A DNA stretch of 43,031 nucleotides, from contig JAABTG010000027.1 of NCBI GenBank assembly GCA_011389995.1, positions 1 through 43,031 of the forward strand, written 5' to 3'. Below, in pieces: positions 35,664 through 43,031 of this stretch. Under the pieces are notes generated by a model that did not search any database, had not been told where the DNA came from, and saw only the letters and a list, made by a program, of their open reading frames with translations. Origin of the DNA: Thiotrichales bacterium. GTDB taxonomy: Bacteria > Pseudomonadota > Gammaproteobacteria > JAABTG01. The first letter of the stretch is position 1. Each line of letters begins with the position of its first letter. Both the position numbers and the translations under genes were made by a program.

Positions 35664-37178
35664 ATGAAAGACGGCTACATCCTATCCATAGACCAGGGCA
35701 CCACCGGCTCCACCGTCCTCGTCTTCGACCATGACGGGCAGGTGCGGTGTCGCGCCTACTCCGAGTTCACCCAGCATTACCCCAGGCCGGGCCAGGTGGA
35801 GCACGATGCCGAGGAGATCTTCACGGTGACCATGAAGGTCATCGCCGAGGCCCTGCGGTCCGGCGGCATCCAGGCCAATGACATCCGGGCCATCGGCATC
35901 ACCAACCAGCGGGAGACCGCCGTGGTGTGGGACCGCGCCACCGGCAGGCCCGTGGGCCACGCCATCGTGTGGCAGGACCGGCGTACCGCACGTTACTGCG
36001 ACGAGTTGAAGGCCGCCGGCCACGAGGACATGGTGCGCGAGCGCACCGGCCTGGTGATCGACCCCTATTTTTCCGGCACCAAGGTGCGCTGGATGCTGGA
36101 GAACACCCCCGGCCTGCGCCCCCGCGCCGAGGCCGGGGACATCGCCTTCGGCACCATCGATTCGTGGCTGGTCTACCGCCTCAGCGGCGGGCAGGTCCAC
36201 GTCACCGATTACTCCAACGCCTCCCGCACCCTGCTCTACAACATCCGCGAGCTGCGCTGGGACCCGGAACTGCTGGCCCTGCTGGATATCCCGCCGGCCA
36301 TGCTGCCCGAGGTCAGGCCCTCCTCCGCGGTCTACGGCCACACGGATCCGGGCATGTTCTTCGGCACCCGCCCCATCCCCATCGCCGGTATTGCCGGCGA
36401 CCAGCAGGCGGCCCTGTTCGGCCAGGCCTGCCACCGGCCGGGCATGGCCAAGAACACCTACGGCACCGGCTCCTTCGTGCTCATGAACACGGGCAACGAG
36501 GCGGTGGCGAGCCGCGAGAAGCTGCTGACAACCATCGCCTGGGGGGTGGGCGACGAGCCCGTGACCTATGCCCTGGAGGGCGCCATCTTCGTCACCGGCT
36601 CCGCCGTGCAGTGGCTGCGGGACGGGCTGGGCATCATCGCCGGGGCCGGCGAAACCAGGGAGCTGGCGCGCTCGGTGCCCGACAACGAAGGGGTGTACTT
36701 CGTGCCCGCCCTGGTGGGCCTCGGCGCGCCCCACTGGGACCCCTATGCCCGCGGCCTCCTCATCGGCATCACCCGGGGCACCACCCGCGCCCACGTGGTG
36801 CGGGCGGTGCTGGAGAGCATGGCCTACCAGACCCGGGACGTCATCGAGGCCATGGAGCGGGATTCCGGCATCACCCTGAAGGAGCTGCGCTGCGATGGCG
36901 GGGCCGCGGTCAACAGCGTCCTCATGCAGTTCCAGTCGGACATCCTCGGCGTACCGGTGGAGGTGCCCAGCATCGTGGAGACCACCGCCCTGGGGGCCGC
37001 CTATCTGGCCGGGCTGGCGGTGGGCTACTGGGAGAGCCAGGACGAGATCGCCGACAAGTGGGCCCTGGATGTCCGTTACCGTCCGCGCTTCGACGAGGCC
37101 CGTCGCGAACGCCTGTTCAAACGCTGGCACAAGGCCGTGGAACTGTCCAAGGGCTGGGCCCTGGAGGACGAGCAATGA
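35664..37178 (+). CDS. glpK: Glycerol kinase
   Basis: 504 residues from ATG 35664 ([20 protein letters not shown]), with GGAGGAA upstream. FGGY-family landmarks: [10 protein letters not shown] phosphate loop, [59 protein letters not shown], and [20 protein letters not shown]. It phosphorylates glycerol to sn-glycerol 3-phosphate. The stop overlaps the glpD start (ATGA), so the two enzymes are coupled. No glpF facilitator is visible. Confidence 0.97.
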   Translation: MKDGYILSIDQGTTGSTVLVFDHDGQVRCRAYSEFTQHYPRPGQVEHDAEEIFTVTMKVIAEALRSGGIQANDIRAIGITNQRETAVVWDRATGRPVGHAIVWQDRRTARYCDELKAAGHEDMVRERTGLVIDPYFSGTKVRWMLENTPGLRPRAEAGDIAFGTIDSWLVYRLSGGQVHVTDYSNASRTLLYNIRELRWDPELLALLDIPPAMLPEVRPSSAVYGHTDPGMFFGTRPIPIAGIAGDQQAALFGQACHRPGMAKNTYGTGSFVLMNTGNEAVASREKLLTTIAWGVGDEPVTYALEGAIFVTGSAVQWLRDGLGIIAGAGETRELARSVPDNEGVYFVPALVGLGAPHWDPYARGLLIGITRGTTRAHVVRAVLESMAYQTRDVIEAMERDSGITLKELRCDGGAAVNSVLMQFQSDILGVPVEVPSIVETTALGAAYLAGLAVGYWESQDEIADKWALDVRYRPRFDEARRERLFKRWHKAVELSKGWALEDEQ

Positions 37179-38800
37179 CCCTCACCCTGCGCGAGAACAA
37201 TATCCAGCGGCTGCCCCGCGGCACCTTCGACGTCCTCATCATCGGCGGTGGCATCAACGGCGCCGTGGCCGCCGCGGCCCTGGCCGGCAAGGGCGCCCGG
37301 GTGGCCCTCATCGACCAGCGAGACTTCGCCGGCTTCACCAGCCAGCACTCCTCCAACCTGGCCTGGGGCGGCATCAAGTACCTGGAGAGCCATGACTATC
37401 GCCTGGTACGCAAGCTGTGCCTGTCCCGCAACCGCCTCATCCGCAGCTATCCCAGCCGGGTCAGGGAGATCCGCTTCCTGGCCACCATCGAGAAGGGCTT
37501 CCGCTATGCGCCGTGGTTCCTGTGGCTGGGCACCTGGGTCTACTGGCTGTTCGGCAACGGCTTCACCCGCACCCCGCGGCTGCTCGGCCGCGGCCGCATC
37601 AACGCCGAGGAGGCGGTGGTGGACACCCGCTGTGCCCGGGGCGGCTTCGAGTATTCGGATGCCTATCTCCACGACAACGATTCGCGCTTCGTCTTCCAGT
37701 TCATCCGCTCGGCCATGGACCGCGGCTGCATCGCCGCCAACTACGTGGAGGCCCTGGGGGCGCGCCGCGAGGACGGCCAGTGGATTACCGATGCCCGGGA
37801 CGTGCGCTCCGGCGCGACCCTGGAGATCCGCTCGCGGGTGCTCATCAACGCCGCCGGCCCCTTCGTGGACGAACTCAACACCCGGACCGGGGAGCACACC
37901 ACCCACCACCACGTGTTCTCCAAGGGCATCCACCTCATCGTGCCCCGTATCACGCCCAATGTGCGGATCCTCACCTTCTTCGCCGACGACGGGCGCCTGT
38001 TCTTCGTCATCCCCATGGGCATGCGCACCTGCATCGGCACCACGGACACCCGGGTGGCGGATCCTCACACCGGGGTCACGGACGAGGACCGCGACTTCGT
38101 GCTGGACAACATCAACAAGCGCCTCAGCCTCGACAAACCCCTGGACCGCGGCGACATCATCGCCGAGCGCTGCGGGGTACGGCCGCTGGTGGTGAAAAAA
38201 CAGGCCGAGGGCCAGGCCCGGGACTGGATGCAGCTGTCCCGCAAGCACGCCGTCGACGTGGATCGCGAGCACGCCCACCTGTCCATCTTCGGCGGCAAGC
38301 TCACGGACTGCGTCAACGTCGGCGACGAGGTGTCGGAGCAGGTGGCGGGGCTCGGCGTCCACCTGGCCCACCCCCACTATCACTGGTACGGCGAACCCCA
38401 CCCCTCGGTACGCGAGGAATACATGCACCAGGCGACCCTCATGGGGCTCGACGACTACACCGCCGCCGAATCCATCGAGCCCCTGTCCGGCCGCCTGTGG
38501 CGACGCTATGACAAGGATGCCTTCCAGTTGCTGGACGAGATCCGCGAGGACCCGCGCCAGGCCGAGGTGCTCATCAAGGGCACCGACTACACCCGCTGCG
38601 AGATCCGCCTCGCCCGCCGCCGCGAGATGATCGTCACCCTGGAGGACTTCCTGCGCCGGCGCTCCAAGATCGCCCAGGTGGTGCGCCACGACGACATCCG
38701 CCACGCCGATGGGCTGATGGAGGCCTGCGAGATCCTGTTCGGCGACCAGGCCCGCGACCGCTACCATGAGTACTTCGCGGCCACCGGGGCTTCGACATGA
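37175..38800 (+). CDS. glpD: FAD-dependent glycerol-3-phosphate dehydrogenase
   Basis: 541 residues from the ATG overlapping the glpK stop. The N-terminal FAD motif [20 protein letters not shown] is followed by [14 protein letters not shown] (substrate region), a mid-region hydrophobic stretch [20 protein letters not shown], and C-terminal [19 protein letters not shown]. It oxidises glycerol 3-phosphate to dihydroxyacetone phosphate at the inner membrane, passing electrons to quinone. With glpK it forms a two-step glycerol route. Confidence 0.95.
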   Translation: MTLTLRENNIQRLPRGTFDVLIIGGGINGAVAAAALAGKGARVALIDQRDFAGFTSQHSSNLAWGGIKYLESHDYRLVRKLCLSRNRLIRSYPSRVREIRFLATIEKGFRYAPWFLWLGTWVYWLFGNGFTRTPRLLGRGRINAEEAVVDTRCARGGFEYSDAYLHDNDSRFVFQFIRSAMDRGCIAANYVEALGARREDGQWITDARDVRSGATLEIRSRVLINAAGPFVDELNTRTGEHTTHHHVFSKGIHLIVPRITPNVRILTFFADDGRLFFVIPMGMRTCIGTTDTRVADPHTGVTDEDRDFVLDNINKRLSLDKPLDRGDIIAERCGVRPLVVKKQAEGQARDWMQLSRKHAVDVDREHAHLSIFGGKLTDCVNVGDEVSEQVAGLGVHLAHPHYHWYGEPHPSVREEYMHQATLMGLDDYTAAESIEPLSGRLWRRYDKDAFQLLDEIREDPRQAEVLIKGTDYTRCEIRLARRREMIVTLEDFLRRRSKIAQVVRHDDIRHADGLMEACEILFGDQARDRYHEYFAATGAST

Positions 38801-38864
38801 ACCCGGCCCCCTCCGGCCTGGCCCGGCCCCGCCAGACACCGTGCCGGGGGGGCGCGCAAAGGCC

Positions 38865-39713
38865 TCAGCGCATCAGGGCCAGGCGCATGGCGGGCACCAG
38901 CAGGGCTTCGGCGGCGCGTTTCGGCACGCCGTCGAGGTTCAGTACCCGCAGCAGCATGCGGGCCGCCTGGCCGTAGGGAAAGTGGCGGTGGAAGATGGGG
39001 CGGATGCGCGCCTTCATGGCCCGGTACTGGGCCGCCGTGGGCTCGCGGCCGTGGCGGTGGCGGTGGATGTGCTTGAAGGCGTACCACACGTCGTCGTCCT
39101 CCACCTCGCCGAAGCGCCGGCGCAGGGCCTTGACGATGGCCAGCCGGCCCCGGCCCTCCTGGCCGTTGTAGAGCTCGAAATACTGGCGGAAATGGTGGTA
39201 GTGGCGCACCTCGTCCTGGCCGATGAGGGTGGCGATACGGCCCAGCACCGGCTCCGGCGAGTAATCCGCCAGCATGCGATAGAAGGTGGCGGTGCCCGTC
39301 TCCACCACGCAGCGGGCGGCCATCTCCAGGGCCCGGCTGCCCTCCAGTTCGTCGGCGGAACAGGCGGCGGCGTAGTCGGCGTGGAAGTCGTCGTAGGCCG
39401 CCTGCCAGGGGAAGTGGGGCCAGGCCCTGAGGGCGTAGTCCCGCAGCACCTCGCCGTGGCGCATCTCCTCCGGCTCCCAGTGGCCGGCGAGCCACGCCAC
39501 CACCTCGTCCCGGCCGGCGCAATGGTCCACCAGGTTGCGGGTGTAGTGCTCGGCGGAGATCTCCACGAAGGAGGCCCCCACCACCAGGTCGAAGAGCAAC
39601 GGGTGATCCCCCAGGGCGCCATGGTCGATGGCGTCCAGAGGGATGTCGCGGGGGTGCCAGGCCGCGGCGAGGCCGGGCGAGCCCTGCCGCCGTGCTGCGT
39701 CGGTACCATTCAT
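38865..39713 (-). CDS. Ferritin-like diiron protein of unknown function
   Basis: 282 residues. A four-helix ferritin-like fold is suggested by paired metal motifs: FVEISAEHYTRN and HWEPEEMRHGEVL, then RCVVETGTATFYRMLADY and IGQDEVRHYHHFRQYF, i.e. two ExxH-type pairs (EEMRH and DEVRH). The spacing is like acyl-ACP desaturase or AurF-type non-heme diiron enzymes. The C-terminal about 100 residues are basic (KHIHRHRHGREPTAAQY). The substrate is unknown. It converges on glpD, which gives no functional hint. Confidence 0.72.
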   Translation of the reverse strand: MNGTDAARRQGSPGLAAAWHPRDIPLDAIDHGALGDHPLLFDLVVGASFVEISAEHYTRNLVDHCAGRDEVVAWLAGHWEPEEMRHGEVLRDYALRAWPHFPWQAAYDDFHADYAAACSADELEGSRALEMAARCVVETGTATFYRMLADYSPEPVLGRIATLIGQDEVRHYHHFRQYFELYNGQEGRGRLAIVKALRRRFGEVEDDDVWYAFKHIHRHRHGREPTAAQYRAMKARIRPIFHRHFPYGQAARMLLRVLNLDGVPKRAAEALLVPAMRLALMR

Positions 39714-40062
39714 GAACCCCTCCTGAATCCAGGCCGTGAAACCTTCTCAGCCAACACGGATTGTTGCGGTTCACGGAAGATAACAAACCCGTGCTCGAGG
39801 ACGCATTGAGGAATCGAGGGTCTCCCTCCGGTTCAGGGACGGACTGCCCTCCCCGGACCCTTCCCTCACGCCTTGCATTACGAGCGTTCTCTCCTCTACC
39901 TCCGTGCCTCCGTCGCGCGCGTTCCTGCCCCCTTCCGGGGGGTGGGGCCCGGAGGAAGAGGGAGACCCGGGTGGAAGGCGGCGACGGAAGCCCGCGCCCC
40001 GCGTCGAAGGGCCGTCTTTAGCGTGGTCTGGAGAAACTGCCGGCGTCGTTTCCCCCTCCCGA

Positions 40063-40084
40063 CCTCCCCCACGAGTGGGGGAGG
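40063..40084. repeat. Dispersed palindrome, copy 1
   Basis: CCTCCCCCAC-GA-GTGGGGGAGG: a perfect 10-bp stem with a 2-nt loop. A close relative lies 94 bp downstream. Confidence 0.75.
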
Positions 40085-40156
40085 AGAAGTCGCTTCCACG
40101 GCCTCCCTGGCCGGGTTGGCAAATCCTGCGACCGAGAGGATGGAGCGCCCCTTTCT

Positions 40157-40178
40157 CCCTCCCCACTTGTGGGGAGGG
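40157..40178. repeat. Dispersed palindrome, copy 2
   Basis: CCCTCCCCAC-TT-GTGGGGAGGG: a perfect 10-bp stem with a 2-nt loop, preceded by TTTCT as in copy 1's TTTCCCC neighbourhood. Confidence 0.75.
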
Positions 40179-40273
40179 CCGGGGTGGGGAAACCATGCCG
40201 GCGAGCCCCTCCAAGCGCTTCTCTCTCCCCGAAGAGAGCGGCCGATCCTGCTCCTGCAGGCCGTCTTTAACTT

Positions 40274-41395
40274 TCAAGGAGACCGGGTGGCGGTAACGTC
40301 CAGCCGCTGCCCGCTGTGGGCGTCGAACAGATGAAGGTGGTCCGCATCCACGGCCAGGCACACCGGCGCGCCGACCGTAACCGCCAAGGCGGGGGCCACC
40401 CTCGCCACCAGACGATGGTGGGCATGATCCCCGGAGCCCGCCACCTCGAAGTGCACAAACCCGTCGGCCCCCAGCCACTCCACCCGCTCCACCCGCGCCT
40501 CGAAGACCCGCTCTCTGGCGACATGCTCGTCTTCGGCCACCCGCACGAAGGCCTCCGGGCGCAGGCCCACCGTCACGGGCCGTCCCTCTTCCAGGAGACC
40601 CGCGGCCGCCGGCAGGGGCAGTTCCACCATCGGCAACACCAGGACGCCCCCCCGCACCACGCCCGGCAGGAGGTTCATGGTGGGCGCCCCCATGAAACCG
40701 GCCACGAACAGATTGGCGGGGGCCTCGTAGAGGGTCCGCGGGCTGTCCACCTGCTGCACCCGTCCCTCCCGCAGCACCGCCACCCGCTGGCCCAGGGTCA
40801 TGGCCTCGGTCTGGTCGTGGGTGACGTACACCATGGTGGTGCCGAGGCGCCGGTGCAGCCGCGCCAGTTCGTCCCGCATCTGCACCCGCAGGCGGGCATC
40901 GAGATTGGACAGGGGCTCGTCCAGCAGGAAGGCCACGGGCTCGCGCACCATGGCCCGCGCCATGGCCACCCGCTGGCGCTGGCCGCCCGAGAGCTCGGCG
41001 GGCCGGCGGCCCAGCAGGTCGTCGAGTTCCAGCATCTTCGCCGCCGCCGCCACCCGCGGCTCCATTTCCCTCTTGTCGAGGCCGGCCATGCGCAGGGGAA
41101 AGGCGATGTTCTCCGCCACCGTCATGTGGGGGTAGAGGGCATAGTTCTGGAACACCATGGCCATGTTGCGCGCCCGCGGGTCGAGGCCCGTGACCGCCCG
41201 CCCATCCACCCGCACCTCCCCCGCGGTGGGCGCCGTGAGCCCCACCATGATGTTCAGCAGGGTGGACTTGCCGCAGCCCGACGGCCCCACCAAAATGAAG
41301 AACTCGCCGTCCTCGATGGTGAGGCGGGTGGGGTGCACCGCCACCGTGCCGTCGGGGTAATGCTTGCTGATGTCGTCCAGTTCAATCCTGGCCAT
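40274..41395 (-). CDS. ugpC: ABC importer ATPase, UgpC/MalK family
   Basis: 373 residues from ATG 41395 (MARIELDDISKHYPDGTVAV). NBD: Walker A LVGPSGCGKSTLLN, Q-loop VFQNYALYPHMTVAENIAFP, signature LSGGQRQRVAMARAM, Walker B FLLDEPLSNLDA, H-loop VTHDQTEAM. The C-terminal about 130 residues form a TOBE/OB regulatory domain (VTVGLRPEAFVRV ... LFDAHSGQRLDV). The family energises sugar, polyol and glycerol-3-phosphate importers. Closeness to glpK-glpD makes a glycerol-phosphate role attractive, but no permease or binding protein is present, so it is an orphan here. Confidence 0.85.
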   Translation of the reverse strand: MARIELDDISKHYPDGTVAVHPTRLTIEDGEFFILVGPSGCGKSTLLNIMVGLTAPTAGEVRVDGRAVTGLDPRARNMAMVFQNYALYPHMTVAENIAFPLRMAGLDKREMEPRVAAAAKMLELDDLLGRRPAELSGGQRQRVAMARAMVREPVAFLLDEPLSNLDARLRVQMRDELARLHRRLGTTMVYVTHDQTEAMTLGQRVAVLREGRVQQVDSPRTLYEAPANLFVAGFMGAPTMNLLPGVVRGGVLVLPMVELPLPAAAGLLEEGRPVTVGLRPEAFVRVAEDEHVARERVFEARVERVEWLGADGFVHFEVAGSGDHAHHRLVARVAPALAVTVGAPVCLAVDADHLHLFDAHSGQRLDVTATRSP

Positions 41396-41767
41396 GGTCG
41401 AGCCGCCAATATCCGTCGTCCCGAAGAGATGCCCTCGCGGCGGCGCGGGAACGAAGCGCTGCGGCCGGCCCGTGACGCCGCCGCGATGGTACCGTGCCCT
41501 GCCGCGGCCCGCGCCGGGATGAACAATCCGTATACCGGCCCCGGGCCCGGGTTGCAACGGGCGCCGGGGTACCCGCCCCAGGCCCCCATCCCGGCGACCA
41601 TGGGTCGCACCCCGGGGCCGCACCACGATTCAACAGGGGTCGCGCCCCTTAGGATCGCCAGCCTCCATGTCTCGCCTTTGACGGCCCTGGGCAAACTCGC
41701 TAACTTCAGCCCCCGTTTCCGACGCCGGTCCCGCCCTGCGCGCGCCCTTACTGAAGAGGTAGACCCC
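41396..41767. other. Divergent intergenic region before the NosL-PCuAC gene
   Basis: 372 bp between divergent genes. Both strands stay open but with no recognisable protein. A GAAGAGG lies about 10 bases before the ATG of the NosL-PCuAC gene. No clear operator was found. Confidence 0.5.
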
Positions 41768-42736
41768 ATGAAGTCCATGCCCACCCTCAAGCACCTGCTC
41801 CTGCTCATGGTGCTGGCCGTCACCACCCCGGGCGCCGCGGCGGCGACCGTGGATATTCCGCCCCCCGGGCCCGATGCCCGCTGCCCGGTGTGCGGCATGC
41901 ACCCCGCCCGCTTTCCCGACTGGGTGGCCGCGGTGCGCTTCGAGGACGGCCAGGTCCACTACTTCGACGGCCCCCGGGAGCTGTTCAAGTTCCTGAACGA
42001 CGTCCCCCGCTACGCCCCCGACAAGGCCCGCGGGGATGTGGCGGCGGTGGCGGTCACCGAGCACTACGGCGGCCGCCTGGTGGATGCCCGCAAGGCGCAT
42101 TTCGTGGTGGGCTCCGACCTCATGAGCCCCATGGGCCACGACGCCGTGCCGGTGGCCACCGCGAATGCCGCGCGGCTGTTCATGGCCAACCACGGCGGCG
42201 TCGCCGTCCTGGGTCTGGAGGACTTCGACCAGCGGCGGGTGGCCCTCCTGGAAGACGGCGACATCGAAGGCCTGGCGACGGCCGCCCCGGACACCGCGGC
42301 CCCGGCCGGGACCGCCGCCGCGGACATCGAGGTGCCGGAGGCCTACATCTACGAGTTGCCGCCGGTGCAGAAGAACAGCGCCGCCTACCTCACCCTGGTG
42401 AACCATGGCGACGGCGACCGGGCCCTGGTGGGGGCCCGCACGCCGGTGGCGCGCAAGGCGGAACTCCACACCCATATCAACGACGACGGCGTGATGCGCA
42501 TGCGCCAGGTGGAACGCATCCACGTGCCCGCCGGCGGCACCACCCGGCTGGAGCCGGGCGGCCTGCACATGATGCTGTTCGGCCTCACCCGCGGACTGAC
42601 CGCCGGCGACGATGTGGAGCTCGAACTCCATTTCGAGGATGGCTCCACCGCCGACGTGGTGGCCGCAGTGCGCAAGCGCGGTGGTGGTGGCGGTGGCGGT
42701 GGCGACGGCGATCACCAGCACCATCATCACCACTAG
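41768..42736 (+). CDS. NosL-PCuAC fusion copper protein with glycine linker and polyhistidine tail
   Basis: 322 residues. A signal peptide (MKSMPTLKHLLLLMVLAVTT to about 26) precedes a NosL-like domain (about 30-165) with CPVCGM at 39-44, VHYFDGPRELFKFL and GSDLMSPMGHDAVP. A second domain (about 185-300) is PCuAC-like: AAYLTLVNHGDGDRALVGA, ELHTHINDDGVMRMRQVERI, PAGGTTRLEPGGLHMMLFGL, giving the Met/His Cu(I) site (H234, H236, M243/M245, H267, M268/M269). It ends with eight glycines, DGDHQ and five histidines. NosL and PCuAC each deliver copper to copper enzymes, so this looks like a two-site periplasmic copper chaperone. Confidence 0.88.
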   Translation: MKSMPTLKHLLLLMVLAVTTPGAAAATVDIPPPGPDARCPVCGMHPARFPDWVAAVRFEDGQVHYFDGPRELFKFLNDVPRYAPDKARGDVAAVAVTEHYGGRLVDARKAHFVVGSDLMSPMGHDAVPVATANAARLFMANHGGVAVLGLEDFDQRRVALLEDGDIEGLATAAPDTAAPAGTAAADIEVPEAYIYELPPVQKNSAAYLTLVNHGDGDRALVGARTPVARKAELHTHINDDGVMRMRQVERIHVPAGGTTRLEPGGLHMMLFGLTRGLTAGDDVELELHFEDGSTADVVAAVRKRGGGGGGGGDGDHQHHHHH

Positions 42737-42749
42737 ATAAGCCGCTTTC

Positions 42750-42869
42750 GCGGGCAAGCCCGCTCCTACGGGAACAGGGGAAATCCCCCAAGGCCGGGGA
42801 TACCCCGGCCCCCCAAACCATAACCGGAAATCCCCAGGCCGGGGATGGCCCCCCTGTAGGAGCGCCCTT
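42750..42869. repeat. REP/BIME-type repeat, unit 1
   Basis: Starts GCGGGCAAGCCCGCTCCTAC (stem GCGGGC/GCCCGC) and ends CTGTAGGAGCGCCCTT, where a second palindrome GCGCCC/GGGCGC faces the other way. Between them are CCGGGGAT-rich segments. Two inverted REP motifs around a spacer form a BIME-like unit, repeated at 42913. Confidence 0.75.
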
Positions 42870-42912
42870 GGGCGCGAACAGACCACGGCGGCCCGTTCGA
42901 AGCCCGGCGTTT

Positions 42913-43031
42913 GCGGGCAAGCCCGCTCCTACGGGAACAGGGAAATCCCCCAAAGCCGGGGATACCCCGGCCCCCCAAACCATAACCGGAAATCCCCAGG
43001 CCGGGGATGGCCCCCCTGTAGGAGCGCCCTT
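42913..43031. repeat. REP/BIME-type repeat, unit 2 (cut by window edge)
   Basis: Nearly identical to unit 1 over 119 bp, starting again at GCGGGCAAGCCCGCTCCTAC, with a period of 163 bp. Differences by eye are one missing G and one base change. The array may continue beyond the window. Confidence 0.75.

Larger units (their letters stand above)
39714..40273. other. Intergenic region with two matching 10-bp palindromes
   Basis: About 560 bp without a convincing gene; the many open frames are by-products of GC-rich repeats. It contains the two near-identical hairpins at 40063-40084 and 40157-40178 and polypyrimidine runs (TTTCCCCCTCCC, CTTTCTCCCTCC). Confidence 0.6.

Noticed and set aside
39873..40334. 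Long overlapping open frames on both strands in the gene-free stretch
   Set aside because: They follow palindromic GC-rich repeats, have no family features, and are open in several frames at once.
40316..41767. Very long plus-strand open frame running into the NosL-PCuAC gene
   Set aside because: It is the antisense shadow of the UgpC-like ATPase; the real gene starts at the signal peptide ATG at 41768.
42750..43031. Possible CRISPR array at the right edge
   Set aside because: The repeat unit is about 120 bp with a 163-bp period and contains opposed palindromes, which fits REP/BIME and not short CRISPR repeats with unique spacers.

Overview
The window is about 43 kb of GC-rich chromosome that looks like an autotroph-type or respiratory gammaproteobacterium. 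The evidence is conserved gammaproteobacterial gene pairs: mnmA-hflD, tsaE-amiB, dnaX-ybaB-recR with 4.5S RNA beside them, purE-purK, and a photolyase near a DUF1722 (YbgA-type) gene. Several c-type cytochromes point to a respiratory lifestyle. The species cannot be named from sequence alone.

Layout. 0-3.4 kb: the 5' part of nadA, a zinc-related pair (ZrgA-like His-rich protein behind a Zur-box-like palindrome, and a convergent COG0523 metal GTPase), and a truncated feoB remnant. 3.6-5.6 kb: polyphosphate kinase 2, a small protein, and a PAS-like protein ending in a Cys pair motif. 6.2-9.2 kb: an iron-linked pair (DUF2325 protein and FeoA) behind two Fur-box-like sites, then a 2OG-oxygenase-like protein and RluE. 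9.6-14.5 kb: an unusual ABC importer operon on the minus strand, encoding a permease, a fused tandem ATPase, a diheme cytochrome c and a Tat-exported NrtA/CmpA-type binding protein. 14.5-15.7 kb: a long gene-free stretch with AT-rich patches and a 165-bp MITE-like element.

15.7-21.4 kb: mnmA, hflD, amiB, tsaE and a photolyase; a chain of eight hairpins bounded by 7-bp direct repeats lies between tsaE and amiB. 21.6-26.4 kb: a CopB-type P-ATPase that appears to have been inserted between the photolyase and a DUF523-DUF1722 gene, followed by NAD(P)HX repair and oligoribonuclease genes. 27-34.9 kb: an M48 protease, a small cytochrome c, rsgA, recR, ybaB, dnaX, ffs, a second inverted copy of the MITE-like element, and purK-purE. 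35-43 kb: a small zinc-ribbon-like protein, glpK-glpD, a ferritin-like protein, a UgpC/MalK ATPase, a NosL-PCuAC fusion with a polyhistidine tail, and tandem REP/BIME repeats at the right edge.

The most unusual unit is the 9.6-14.5 kb operon. A c-type cytochrome sits inside an ABC importer operon, and the fused ATPase has one intact and one degenerate composite ATP site. The intergenic DNA is also rich in small mobile or palindromic elements, several of which supply the stop codons of neighbouring genes (rluE, rsgA, purK, and possibly tsaE).
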